Assembly: GCA_003268905.1 (NCBI GenBank)
Contig: QLTU01000001.1
Location: forward strand, 124,001 to 188,000
Origin: Acidovorax defluvii
GTDB lineage: Bacteria; Pseudomonadota; Gammaproteobacteria; Burkholderiales; Burkholderiaceae_C
Direction: 5' to 3'
Length of the DNA stretch: 64,000 nt
Position 1 is the stretch's first letter. Each line of letters begins with the position of its first letter. The position numbers were made by a program, and so were the translations under genes. The notes beneath the pieces are model-generated. The model was not told the origin of the DNA. It ran no database searches and was given only the letters and a program-made list of their open reading frames with translations. Shown here piece after piece: positions 28,357-36,734 of the stretch.

Positions 28357-31215
28357 ATGCCCACCCCCGAAAGCCAGGCGCCCCCTGCGATACCAGCGCG
28401 TCAAGGGCTGAGCGCTGCCGAGGCGGCCCGCCGCCTCGCCACCGAAGGCCCCAACCTGCTGCCGGGCAGCGCGCCCAAGTCCACGCTGGCCATCGTGCGG
28501 GACGTGGTTACCGAGCCCATGCTCCTCATGCTGCTGGCCGCTGGCAGCATCTACCTGGCGCTGGGCGACCGGGGCGAGGCGCTGTTTTTGCTGGGCTTTG
28601 TGTTTGTGGTCATCGGCATCACGCTGGCGCAAGAACGCAAGACCCAGCGCGCGCTCGAATCCCTGCGCGACCTGTCGGCCCCGCGCGCGCTGGTGATCCG
28701 CGACGGGCAGGAACAGCGCATTGCCGGGCGCGAGGTGGTGCGCGGCGATCTGCTCGTGCTGCACGAGGGCGACCGCATTGCCGCCGACGCGCTGCTGATC
28801 GACGGCCAGCTCGAAGTGGACGAATCCCTGCTCACCGGCGAAGCCGTGCCCGTGGCCAAACTGCCCTTGGCACAAGACAGCCAGAACGCGCAGGCATCTG
28901 CCAGCGCGGGGGCCCCGGCCACCCGCGCAGGGCCGCCCCAAGCCAGGCCAGCCCCCTCGGGGGACAGCGCAGCACACGAAGTGGCAAGCGTGGGGGCCGT
29001 GGCCGCCAGCGCCGGGCCGCCCCAAGCCAGGCCAGCCCCCTCGGGGGGCAGCGCAGCACACGAAGTGGCAAGCGTGGGGGCCCTGGCCGCCAGCGCCGGG
29101 CCGCCCCAAGCCAGGCCAGCCCCCTCGGGGGGCAGCGCAGCACACGAAGTGGCAAGCGTGGGGGCCATCTACGCCAGCACCGTGGTCACGCGCGGCGTGG
29201 CGGTGGCGCAGGTGTGCGCCACCGCCGCCCACACGGCCGTGGGGCGCATTGGCGCCGACCTTGCCGCCACGGTAGAGCCGCCTTCTGCGCTGCAGCAGGG
29301 CTCGCGCCGACTGGTGCGCAACCTCGGAATTGGCGCGCTGGTGCTGGCCCTGGCCCAGGTACTTCTGGGCTGGTGGTGGAACAGCCGCCCGCTGCTCGAA
29401 AGCCTGTTGTCGGGCATTGCGCTGGCCATGGCCATCCTGCCCGAGGAGATTCCGGTCATTCTGACCGTGTTTCTGGCGCTGGGTGCGTGGCGCATTTCGC
29501 ACCAGAAGGTGCTGACACGGCGCGTAACCGCTGTTGAGGCGCTGGGCGCCATCACGGTACTGGCGGTGGACAAAACAGGCACGCTCACCATGAACCGCAT
29601 GGCCGTGGCCGAGCTGGCCAGCGGCGAGCAGCATTTCCGGCCCGAAGGCGCCAGTGAACTGCCCGAGCACTTTCACCTGCTGGCCGAATTTGCCATGCTG
29701 GCCACACCGGGCGACCCGTTCGACCCCATGGAAAAGGCCATCCAGCATTTTGGCCACCAGTGGCTGCAGGGCACCGAGCATGTGCACGACGGGCGCGAGC
29801 CCGAGTTTGAATACGCCCTGTCGGGCGAGATTCTGGCCATGACGCGCGTGTTTGCCAGCGACGAGCCCAACGTGCACCTGCTGGCCACCAAGGGCGCACC
29901 CGAGGCCGTGGCCGACCTGTGCCACCTTGACGCCGCGCAGCAGGGCGCCATCCGCCGCCAGGTGGAGGCCATGGCCGAGCGCGGCCTGCGCGTGCTGGGC
30001 GTGGCGCGCGGCCGCTGGAAAGGCGCAGCCCCGGCACCCGGCCAGAGCCCGCCGTGGCCGCAAAGCCAGCACGATTTCGACTTTGATTTTCTCGGCCTGG
30101 TGGCCCTGGCCGACCCGCCGCGCACCGAGGTGCCCGCCGCACTGGCCGAGTGCCGACGTGCCGGTGTCCGCGTGATCATGATGACCGGCGACCACCCCGC
30201 CACGGCCCGCGCCATCGCCCAGCAGGTGGGCCTGTCCGACCGCCCTGATGTCATCACCGGCGCGCAGCTGGAGGCGCTGGACGATGCTTCCCTCAGCGAG
30301 CGGCTGCGCCATGTGGACCTGTGCGCGCGCCTCAAGCCCCAGCACAAGCTGCGCCTGGTGCAACTGCTGCGTGCCAGCGGGGAGGTGGTGGCCATGACCG
30401 GCGACGGCGTGAACGATGCGCCCGCCCTCAAGGCCGCCGACGTGGGCATTGCCATGGGCGAGCGCGGCACCGACGTGGCGCGCGAGGCCGCCGCGCTGGT
30501 GCTGCTGGACGACAGCTTTGCCCGCATCGTGGCTGCCATCCGCCAGGGGCGGCGCATCGACAGCAACATCCGCAAGGCCGTGCGCTTTGTGTTTGCCGTG
30601 CATGTGCCCATCATCGGGCTGGCGCTGGTGCCCACGCTGCTGCACTGGCCGGTGCTGCTGCTTCCGGTGCACATCGTGCTGCTGGAGTTGCTGATCGACC
30701 CGGCCTGCTCCATCGTCTTCGAAGCCGAGGCCGAAGACAGCGACACCATGGCACGCGCACCGCGCCCGGTCTCCGACTCGCCCTTTGCGGCCGCGCCGTT
30801 GCTGTGGTCGGTGCTGCAAGGCCTGGGCCTGGCGGCAGTGCTGCTGGGCGGCCAGGCCTGGCTGGTGCACCAGGGCTGGCACCCCGACCAGGGACGCACC
30901 GTGGTGTTTGGCACGCTGGTGCTGTGCGTGCTGCTGCTGATTTTGGCCAACCGGGATCTGTCGCGCCCCGCGCTGCTGGGCGTGACCGACCCGAACCCCT
31001 GGCTTTGGCGCATTGCCGCCGCGATGGTGGTGCTGCTGGCTGCGGTGATGGGCATTGCCTGGCTGCGCCATCTGATGGGGCTGGCCTTGCCCGGCGCCCA
31101 GGGTGCCGTGGTGGCCGGTTGCCTGCTGGCGCTGTGCCTGGTGTGGCTGGAGCTGGTGCGGCTGGCGGGCCGACACCAGCGCCACACCGCCTCCGGCGCG
31201 CGTGGCACAGCCTGA
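28357..31215 (+). CDS. cation-translocating P-type ATPase with an in-frame tandem-repeat insertion
   Basis: A 952-residue inner-membrane P-type ATPase. The A domain has LLTGEAVPV (usual TGES, here Ala for Ser). PEEIP lies in helix M4 (362-366), the phosphorylation site is VDKTGTLT (Asp405), and the hinge is MTGDGVNDAPALKAADVGIA (from 680), followed by C-terminal helices. PEEIP and C-terminal length fit a Ca/Mn-type or general cation exporter; the ion is not certain. Right after the TGEA loop, residues 191-274 are three copies of a 28-residue unit (AGPPQARPAPSGGSAAHEVA...) encoded by 84-bp GC-rich repeats (28927-29178). This lengthens the A-domain before IYASTVVTRGVAVAQV, where the family normally continues directly. 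Confidence 0.92.
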   Translation: MPTPESQAPPAIPARQGLSAAEAARRLATEGPNLLPGSAPKSTLAIVRDVVTEPMLLMLLAAGSIYLALGDRGEALFLLGFVFVVIGITLAQERKTQRALESLRDLSAPRALVIRDGQEQRIAGREVVRGDLLVLHEGDRIAADALLIDGQLEVDESLLTGEAVPVAKLPLAQDSQNAQASASAGAPATRAGPPQARPAPSGDSAAHEVASVGAVAASAGPPQARPAPSGGSAAHEVASVGALAASAGPPQARPAPSGGSAAHEVASVGAIYASTVVTRGVAVAQVCATAAHTAVGRIGADLAATVEPPSALQQGSRRLVRNLGIGALVLALAQVLLGWWWNSRPLLESLLSGIALAMAILPEEIPVILTVFLALGAWRISHQKVLTRRVTAVEALGAITVLAVDKTGTLTMNRMAVAELASGEQHFRPEGASELPEHFHLLAEFAMLATPGDPFDPMEKAIQHFGHQWLQGTEHVHDGREPEFEYALSGEILAMTRVFASDEPNVHLLATKGAPEAVADLCHLDAAQQGAIRRQVEAMAERGLRVLGVARGRWKGAAPAPGQSPPWPQSQHDFDFDFLGLVALADPPRTEVPAALAECRRAGVRVIMMTGDHPATARAIAQQVGLSDRPDVITGAQLEALDDASLSERLRHVDLCARLKPQHKLRLVQLLRASGEVVAMTGDGVNDAPALKAADVGIAMGERGTDVAREAAALVLLDDSFARIVAAIRQGRRIDSNIRKAVRFVFAVHVPIIGLALVPTLLHWPVLLLPVHIVLLELLIDPACSIVFEAEAEDSDTMARAPRPVSDSPFAAAPLLWSVLQGLGLAAVLLGGQAWLVHQGWHPDQGRTVVFGTLVLCVLLLILANRDLSRPALLGVTDPNPWLWRIAAAMVVLLAAVMGIAWLRHLMGLALPGAQGAVVAGCLLALCLVWLELVRLAGRHQRHTASGARGTA
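28927..29178. repeat. three tandem 84-bp GC-rich units inside the P-type ATPase gene
   Basis: Units at 28927-29010, 29011-29094 and 29095-29178 (the last diverging at its end) begin GC(C/A)GGGCCGCCCCAAGCC and contain CCCCCTCGGGG and GCAAGCGTGGGGGCC. They are 84 bp each, a multiple of three, so the frame is kept. They are homologous to the four 84-bp units at 35322-35657. Confidence 0.92.
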
Positions 31216-31235
31216 TTCCACGCTTCGCTGATTCG

Positions 31236-32210
31236 CTACCGCGTTGGCGCGCCATGCGCGCTGCGCACGGGCGGCGCAGGATGGTCCAGGTCGGGCTTGC
31301 GCCATGGGTCCACATGGGTCATGAGGTTGAGCACCCGGTGGCGCTGCAGCACGCGCTGGCGCGCCAGCACCGCAATGTCATGGCCCGCCTCGACGGTGAG
31401 GGCTGCATTCACCTCCAGATGGGCGTCCACCACAATCATGTCGCCCATCTTGCGCGTGCGCACATCGTGGACGCCGCTCACGCCAGGTGTCTCCAGCAGC
31501 GTCTGGCGAATGGCCTGCACTTCCTGTTCGTCCACCGATCGGTCCATCAGGTCGTGCAGCGCATCCCAGCCAAACTGCCAGCCCATCTTGGCCACCATGA
31601 AGCCCACGATGAGCGCGGCAATGGGGTCCAGGATGGGATAACCCGCCAGGTTGCCCGCAATGCCGATACCCACCACCAGCGACGAAGCCGCATCCGAGCG
31701 CGCGTGCCAGGCATTGGCCACCAGCATGCTCGACTTGACGCGCTTGGCCACGGCCAGCATGTAGCGAAACAGCAGTTCTTTGCCCACCAGCGCGGCACCC
31801 GCCACCCACAGGGCGATCACATGCACTTGCGCAATGGCCTCGGGGTTCTCCAGCTTGACCACCGCCGACCACACCATGCCCACGCCCACACCCAGCAGCA
31901 GCAGGCCCAGCACCAGCGAAGCTGCCGTCTCGAAGCGATGGTGGCCGTAAGGGTGGCCCTCGTCCGCGTCTTTCTGGGAGTGGTGGTTGGCAAAAAGCAC
32001 CACGAAATCAGCCACCAGGTCGGACAGCGAGTGGATGCCGTCGGCTATCAGGCCCTGCGACTTGGCCAGCACCCCCACCACGATCTGGATGGTGGACAGC
32101 ACCAGGTTGACGCCCACGCTGACCCAGGTGCTGCGCGATGCGGCGGCCGAGCGCTGCGCGGGGGTGTGCTCGGAGTCTTCGGAGTCGTCAGAAAAATCGT
32201 TGAATTTCAT
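31236..32210 (-). CDS. cation diffusion facilitator (CDF) metal transporter
   Basis: A 324-residue CDF family metal/proton antiporter of the inner membrane. The N-terminus is short and acidic (MKFNDFSDDSEDSEH), then VGVNLVLSTIQIVVGVLAKS (TM1) and the two HxxxD-type metal sites: DGIHSLSDLVADF in TM2 and NAWHARSDAASSL in TM5. The C-terminal cytoplasmic domain (VQAIRQTLLETPGVSGVHDV; VDAHLEVNAALTVEAGHDIA) holds the MTHVDPW metal-sensing region. It probably exports Zn, Fe or Mn. The start at 32210 is chosen because the upstream frame is not transporter-like. It is convergent with the P-type ATPase and lies downstream of the His-rich DMT gene, suggesting a metal-homeostasis block. Confidence 0.93.
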   Translation of the reverse strand: MKFNDFSDDSEDSEHTPAQRSAAASRSTWVSVGVNLVLSTIQIVVGVLAKSQGLIADGIHSLSDLVADFVVLFANHHSQKDADEGHPYGHHRFETAASLVLGLLLLGVGVGMVWSAVVKLENPEAIAQVHVIALWVAGAALVGKELLFRYMLAVAKRVKSSMLVANAWHARSDAASSLVVGIGIAGNLAGYPILDPIAALIVGFMVAKMGWQFGWDALHDLMDRSVDEQEVQAIRQTLLETPGVSGVHDVRTRKMGDMIVVDAHLEVNAALTVEAGHDIAVLARQRVLQRHRVLNLMTHVDPWRKPDLDHPAPPVRSAHGAPTR

Positions 32211-32433
32211 GGTGCGGCGTGTGGGGAGGGCTGAGAGAGCAAGGAAAACCGCCTTGGTAATCGCCTGAATGGATGCGCGCGTGTGTGGCGCTGGCGCGTA
32301 TTTTGCCCGGTGCCTGCTTCCGACTGCGCAAGGGCGCGATCGTCCAGGCGTGTCTTTGATCCGATCACCCGCCGCAAAGCCGCAGCGCATCCAGGCGACC
32401 CCAGGGCGCAAGCCGCTTGAAGGCCCCTCCGTC

Positions 32434-33486
32434 TCAATGCCGGTGCGTGTGGTGGGCATCGGGCACATGGGCATGAGTGTGCGACTGGGCCCCATGCTGG
32501 TGCCAATGGCTATGGCTGCCCTGCGGCATCGGGGAGTGGGCGTGGTTGTGGTGCCCGTCGTCGTGCCGGTGTGCGTGTTCGTGCTCAGCGGCCTCGTGGT
32601 CATGCGGGTGCTCGTGCGTTTCGGCCAGGTGCAACACCACCCCGGCCACCATCAGCAGGCCGCCCACCACCACCAGCCCACCGGCAGTGCGGTCGCCCAT
32701 GGCAAACGCCAGCACCGCGCCGATAAACGGCGCAAACGCAAACACCGAACCCGTGCGCGCCGCGCCAAACGCGCGCTGCGCCAGCAGGTAACAACGCAGG
32801 CTGAGCCCATAGCCCGTGGCCCCCACAGCCACCATGCCCCAGGCCGCCGCCGCAGTGGGCATGGGCTCGCCCAGGCCCCAGGCCAGCACCGCCGTGGCGC
32901 TGGCGCCCAGCGCCGCCTTGACCAGCACCACCTGCGCCGGGTCACGCTCGGCCAGGGCGCGCGACAAGGTGTTGTCCGCCCCCCAGGCCATCGTGGCCAG
33001 CAAAACAGCCAGCAGACCGGCCAGCTCTACGCCCCCCAGGCGCCCCTGATCCACCACCAGCGCCACGCCCCCGGCCAGCAGCAACAGCATTGCCGCCCAC
33101 ACCCGCCGGTCCATGGTTTCGTGGTACAGCCGCCAGGCCAGCAGCGCGGTAAAAAGCGCCTCCAGCGTCAGCATCAACGATGCGCTGCTGCCACTGGTGC
33201 GCTGCAGCCCCCAGGCCAGCGCCACCGGCCCCACCACCGCTCCCAAACCCGCCATGGCCAGCAGGCGGGACGTGTCGGCCCGCCGCAAGCGTGCCTCTTG
33301 CTGCACCGGCTTGCGCAACACCGCCCCCATGCCGGCAGCACCGGCATACAGCAACGCCGCCGTGCTGAAAGCGCCCAGGCCAGCGCCCAGGTGCTGCACC
33401 AGCGGCGTGCTGACGCCAAACAGCACCGCCGCCAGCAGCGCCAGGGCGCCTCCGCGCAAGGCGGGTCCGTGGAGATGAAACACCAA
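32434..33486 (-). CDS. EamA/DMT-superfamily transporter with histidine-rich C-terminal tail
   Basis: A 350-residue protein with about ten helices in two EamA repeats (LALLAAVLFGVSTPLVQHL; AGLLAVLLATMAWGADNTLSRALA, shown in part) followed by a roughly 60-residue cytosolic or periplasmic tail dense in His and Asp/Glu (HEHPHDHEAAEHEHAHRH, HSHWHQHGAQSHTHAHV, ending HHTHRH). The tail would bind Zn, Ni or Co and is unlike ordinary DMT exporters. It sits upstream of a CDF transporter and near a P-type ATPase, which supports a metal role. The body resembles drug/metabolite exporters, so the transported species is uncertain. About 220 bp without recognisable features lie between it and the CDF gene. 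Confidence 0.9.
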   Translation of the reverse strand: MVFHLHGPALRGGALALLAAVLFGVSTPLVQHLGAGLGAFSTAALLYAGAAGMGAVLRKPVQQEARLRRADTSRLLAMAGLGAVVGPVALAWGLQRTSGSSASLMLTLEALFTALLAWRLYHETMDRRVWAAMLLLLAGGVALVVDQGRLGGVELAGLLAVLLATMAWGADNTLSRALAERDPAQVVLVKAALGASATAVLAWGLGEPMPTAAAAWGMVAVGATGYGLSLRCYLLAQRAFGAARTGSVFAFAPFIGAVLAFAMGDRTAGGLVVVGGLLMVAGVVLHLAETHEHPHDHEAAEHEHAHRHDDGHHNHAHSPMPQGSHSHWHQHGAQSHTHAHVPDAHHTHRH

Positions 33487-33490
33487 AATA

Positions 33491-33546
33491 CTCCTGTATT
33501 AATAGCTGATAGCGCTTACTGCATAAGCGCTGGAGCCGCTTTTTGC
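33491..33546. repeat. AT-rich palindromic interspersed repeat upstream of the His-rich transporter
   Basis: TATTAATAGCTGATAGCGCT, then TACTGCATAAGCGCTGGAGC and CGCTTTTTGCC; AGCGCTTA and TAAGCGCT form the dyad. It overlaps the presumed promoter/leader region of the DMT gene. Confidence 0.7.
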
Positions 33547-33555
33547 CTTATTAGA

Positions 33556-33668
33556 GACTTGTCTCGGATGTGTACCCGCATCCGTTCGGGCCAAGCCTGT
33601 CGAAGCCAGGGCGCCCCTTGCAAACAGCCCTTCGACAAGCTCAGTGCGAACGGGGTCTGAGACAAGTC
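33556..33668. repeat. 113-bp inverted-repeat element (GACTTGTCTC ends)
   Basis: Ends GACTTGTCTC at 33556-33565 and GAGACAAGTC at 33659-33668 are perfect inverted repeats. An inner pair, CCGTTCGGGCCAAGCCTGTC plus GAAG and CTTCGACAAGCTCAGTGCGA plus ACGG, forms a long interrupted hairpin. No coding content. The interior resembles that of the 111-bp MITE at 26378-26488. Confidence 0.75.
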
Positions 33669-33689
33669 GCTGATACCAGGGCCTTTTGT

Positions 33690-35660
33690 TCAAATTTTGG
33701 GGCCAGCGCCCGGCACCATGGCCGCCGCCACCAGCCGCTGCGTGTAGGGGTGCTGCGGCGCATCCAGCACCTGGCCGACGCTGCCGCTCTCCAGCACCTC
33801 GCCGTCCTTCATCACCAGCACCTCGTGCGCCATGGCGCGGATCACATCCACGTCGTGCGTGATGAGCAGGTAGCTCAGGCTTTTTTCCTTCTGCAGGCGC
33901 TGCAAAAGCGACAGCACCTGCTGCTGGATGGTGACGTCCAAGGCGCTGGTGGGCTCGTCGAGCACCAGCACCTGTGGCTGCACGATGAGCGCGCGCGCCA
34001 CCGCCAGGCGCTGGCGCTGGCCCCCTGAAAATTCATGCGGGTAGCGTGCCAGCAGGCCGGGGTATTGCGCTTCGGTCAGGCCCACCTCATGGAGCGCGGC
34101 CTCCACGCGCGTGCGCCGCTCGGCCACGCCCAGTGACGGCTCGTGCACTTTCAGCCCCTCGCCCACGATCTCTTCGACCGTGAGGCGCGGCGAAAGCGAC
34201 GAAAACGGGTCTTGGAACACCACCTGCACGCGCCGGCGCAGCTGCTGGTTGGCGGGCGTGTTGCGGGTGGCGGGCTGCTGCCAGCCCTGCCCCGCCACGG
34301 TCAGCGCGCCCCCAAACGGCAGCAGGCCCAAAATGGCCTGCGCCAGTGTGGACTTGCCCGAGCCCGATTCGCCCACCACGCCCAGCGTGCGGCCGGGCAG
34401 CAGCTGCAGCGTGGCACCCTTCACGGCCACGAACTCCCCTTTTTTGAACCAGCCGCGCACGCCGGGCAAGGGCGTGGGGTAAACCACGCGCACGCCCTGG
34501 GCCTGCACCACGGGCGCGGTGCCGACGGGCGGCGCGGCCTCGACCACATCGCGCCGGGGCTGGCTGGCAATCAGGCGGCGGGTGTAGTCGTGTTGTGGGG
34601 CGCCAAACACATCGGCCACACGGCCCTGCTCCACCAGCACGCCCTGCTCCATCACGGCCACGCGGTCGGCGAATCGGCGCACCAGGTTCAGGTCGTGCGT
34701 GATCAGCAGCACGGCCATACCGCTGCTGCGCTGCAGGTCGGAGAGCAAATCGAGAATCTGGCCGCGCAGCGTGACGTCGAGCGCCGTCGTGGGCTCGTCG
34801 GCCAGCAGCAGCGCGGGCTCGCTCGCTAGGGCCATGGCGATCATGGCGCGCTGGCGCTGGCCGCCGCTCAACTGGTGCGGAAAGCTGTTGGCACGGCGCT
34901 CGGGCTCGGGAATGCCGGTCTTTGCTAGCAATTCGATAGCTGCTTGCGCTGACTGGACGGTCGTTAGAGCCCTTTTCAACTCCAAAACCTCGGCGATCTG
35001 CTGGCCGATGGTCATGAGCGGGTTCAGCGCCGTCATGGGCTCCTGGAACACCATGGCGATCTCGCCACCACGAATTCCGCGCATTTCGCGCTCTGATAAA
35101 GAGAGCAGATCACGCCCGCGCAGCATGGCCTGACCGCTGATTTTTGCCTCGCCCGCCAGGCGCAGCAGGCTCAAAGCGGTGATGGTCTTGCCCGAGCCGG
35201 ATTCGCCCACCAGTGCGAGTTTTTCGCCCTGCGCAATGCTGAAGTTGACGCTGCGCACCACTTCTTTGGCACCAAAGCGCACGGTCAGGTCACGCACCTG
35301 CAGCAGAGGCATGCTGGCCGCCGAGCCGCCGCCGGGCCGCCCCAAGGCGGCGAGAGCCCCCTTGGGGGGCAGCGAGGACACGCCAGTGCCGAGCGTGGGG
35401 GCCATAGAGCCGCCGCCGGGCCGCCCCAAGGCGGCGAGAGCCCCCTTGGGGGGCAGCGAGGACACGCCAGTGCCGAGCGTGGGGGCCATAGAGCCGCCGC
35501 CGGGCCGCCCCAAGGCGGCGAGAGCCCCCTTGGGGGGCAGCGAGGACACGCCAGTGCCGAGCGTGGGGGCCATAGAGCCGCCGCCGGGCCGCCCCAAGGC
35601 GGCGAGAGCCCCCTTGGGGGGCAGCGAGGACACGCCAGTGCCGAGCGTGGGGGCCATCAT
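33690..35660 (-). CDS. yejF: peptide ABC transporter, fused double ATP-binding protein, with repeat-encoded N-terminus
   Basis: A 656-residue ATPase with two ABC domains as in E. coli YejF (529). Domain 1 has Walker A GESGSGKT and signature LSGGQRQRAMIAMALASEPALLLADEPTTALD (shown as motif). Domain 2 has GESGSGKST, FSGGQRQRLAVARAL and VLDEPTSALD. The ancestral start is probably ATG 35312 (MPLLQVRDLTVRF). Ahead of it four identical 28-residue units (MAPTLGTGVSSLPPKGALAA...), encoded by 84-bp repeats, extend the frame to ATG 35660, which overlaps the yejE stop as ATGA. Every unit begins with ATG. Residues around ELKRALTTVQSAQAAIELLAK in domain 1 derive from an AT-rich repeat copy (34926-34982). 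Confidence 0.92.
   Translation of the reverse strand: MMAPTLGTGVSSLPPKGALAALGRPGGGSMAPTLGTGVSSLPPKGALAALGRPGGGSMAPTLGTGVSSLPPKGALAALGRPGGGSMAPTLGTGVSSLPPKGALAALGRPGGGSAASMPLLQVRDLTVRFGAKEVVRSVNFSIAQGEKLALVGESGSGKTITALSLLRLAGEAKISGQAMLRGRDLLSLSEREMRGIRGGEIAMVFQEPMTALNPLMTIGQQIAEVLELKRALTTVQSAQAAIELLAKTGIPEPERRANSFPHQLSGGQRQRAMIAMALASEPALLLADEPTTALDVTLRGQILDLLSDLQRSSGMAVLLITHDLNLVRRFADRVAVMEQGVLVEQGRVADVFGAPQHDYTRRLIASQPRRDVVEAAPPVGTAPVVQAQGVRVVYPTPLPGVRGWFKKGEFVAVKGATLQLLPGRTLGVVGESGSGKSTLAQAILGLLPFGGALTVAGQGWQQPATRNTPANQQLRRRVQVVFQDPFSSLSPRLTVEEIVGEGLKVHEPSLGVAERRTRVEAALHEVGLTEAQYPGLLARYPHEFSGGQRQRLAVARALIVQPQVLVLDEPTSALDVTIQQQVLSLLQRLQKEKSLSYLLITHDVDVIRAMAHEVLVMKDGEVLESGSVGQVLDAPQHPYTQRLVAAAMVPGAGPKI
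34926..34982. repeat. diverged AT-rich interspersed repeat inside yejF
   Basis: The plus-strand AGCAATTCGATAGCTGCTTG, then CGCTGACTGGACGGTCGTTA and GAGCCCTTTT keeps the GATAGCTGNTTGCGCT...GAGCC..TTTT layout of the copy at 33491-33546. It is markedly less GC-rich than the flanking ATPase sequence. Confidence 0.45.
35322..35657. repeat. four tandem 84-bp GC-rich units at the 5-prime end of yejF
   Basis: Four copies (35322-35405, 35406-35489, 35490-35573, 35574-35657), apparently identical, begin (minus strand) ATGGCCCCCACGCTCGGCAC and contain the palindrome GCCCCCCAAGGGGGC. Each encodes 28 residues in frame. They are homologous to the units in the P-type ATPase gene, which are read from the other strand. 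Confidence 0.95.
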
Positions 35661-36724
35661 TTGTCCGCCTTTCGCGGGTCGAGTGCATCGCGCAGCGCGT
35701 CGCCCATGAAGGTCAGCAGCAGCAGCGTGACCACCAGCACGCCGAAGGTGGACAGCGAGATCCACCAGGCGTCGATGCTGTTCTTGCCCTGCGATAACAG
35801 TTCGCCCAGGCTCGGCGTGCCCGGCGGCACGCCCAGGCCCAGGAAGTCGAGCGACGTCAGCGCCAAAATGGCCGCGCTCATGCGGAACGGCAGGAAGGTG
35901 ACCACTGGCGTCAGGCTGTTGGGCAGGATGTGGCGCCAGATGATCTGCGCATTGCCCACGCCTAAAGCGCGCGCGGCCTTCACGTAGTCGAGCTGGCGGT
36001 TGCGCAGGAACTCTGCGCGCACGTAGTCCGACAGGCCCATCCAGCCGAACAGGCTCAGCAGAATCAGCAGCAGCGAAATGCTGGGCGCGAACACCGCGCT
36101 GAAGATGATGAGCAGGTACAGCTCGGGCATGGAGCCCCAGATCTCGATGAAGCGCTGAAAGGCCAGATCCGTCTTGCCGCCAAAAAACCCCTGGATGGCC
36201 CCCGTGAGCACCCCCAGCGCCACACCCGTCACGGTGAGCGCCAGCGCGAACAGCACGCTCACGCGAAAACCGTAGATGAGCTGTGCCAGCAGATCGCGTC
36301 CTCTGTCGTCGGTGCCCAGCCAGTTGTCCCGCGTGGGCGCCGAGGGGTTGGGCGCCTTGGCGAAGTAGTTGAGCGTGTTCGGGCCGTAGGGGTTGAGGGT
36401 ATAGAGCGCCCAGTTACCGCCCCCCGTGATGCGCTCGCGGATAAAGGGGTCGAGGTAGTCGGTCGGCGTCTCGAAGTCGCCGCCAAAGGTCTTCTCGGGG
36501 TAATCCTTGAGCATGGGAAAGTAGGTCTGACCCTCGTAGCGCACGATGAGCGGTCGGTCGTTGCTGACCAGCTCGGCGCACAGGCTGACCAGCACCAGCG
36601 CGCAGAAGACGAGCAGGCTCCAGTAGCCCAGGCGGTTGCGCTTGAAACGCAGCCAGGCGCGGCGGGAGGGGGAAAGCGATGCGGGCGCACCGCCCGCAGC
36701 AACCGGAGATGTGATGGAGCCCAT
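35657..36724 (-). CDS. yejE: peptide ABC transporter permease (YejE-like)
   Basis: A 355-residue inner-membrane permease of the BPD_transp_1 (OppC/YejE) type. The N-terminal helix LGYWSLLVFCALVLVSLCAEL is followed by a periplasmic region characteristic of YejE (YPEKTFGGDFETPTDYLDPFI, part; LGTDDRGRDLLAQLIYGFR). Transmembrane helices and the EAA loop ARALGVGNAQIIWRHILPNSL follow. The start at 36724 (MGSITSPVAAGG) is chosen; a start at 36745 would overlap hepT. It ends overlapping the repeat-derived yejF start by 4 bases. It should pair with YejB (38567-39601), from which it is separated by about 1.8 kb of toxin-antitoxin genes and an inverted-repeat element. Confidence 0.93.
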   Translation of the reverse strand: MGSITSPVAAGGAPASLSPSRRAWLRFKRNRLGYWSLLVFCALVLVSLCAELVSNDRPLIVRYEGQTYFPMLKDYPEKTFGGDFETPTDYLDPFIRERITGGGNWALYTLNPYGPNTLNYFAKAPNPSAPTRDNWLGTDDRGRDLLAQLIYGFRVSVLFALALTVTGVALGVLTGAIQGFFGGKTDLAFQRFIEIWGSMPELYLLIIFSAVFAPSISLLLILLSLFGWMGLSDYVRAEFLRNRQLDYVKAARALGVGNAQIIWRHILPNSLTPVVTFLPFRMSAAILALTSLDFLGLGVPPGTPSLGELLSQGKNSIDAWWISLSTFGVLVVTLLLLTFMGDALRDALDPRKADK

Positions 36725-36734
36725 GGCCTGCTGT

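Noticed and set aside
28237-31305. 1,022-codon minus-strand open frame opposite the P-type ATPase
   Set aside because: Low-complexity Arg/His/Gln product; the plus strand holds all P-type ATPase motifs.
28927-35657. Possible CRISPR-like array suggested by the tandem repeats
   Set aside because: The 84-bp units are contiguous copies without unique spacers, lie in coding sequence, and no cas gene is visible.
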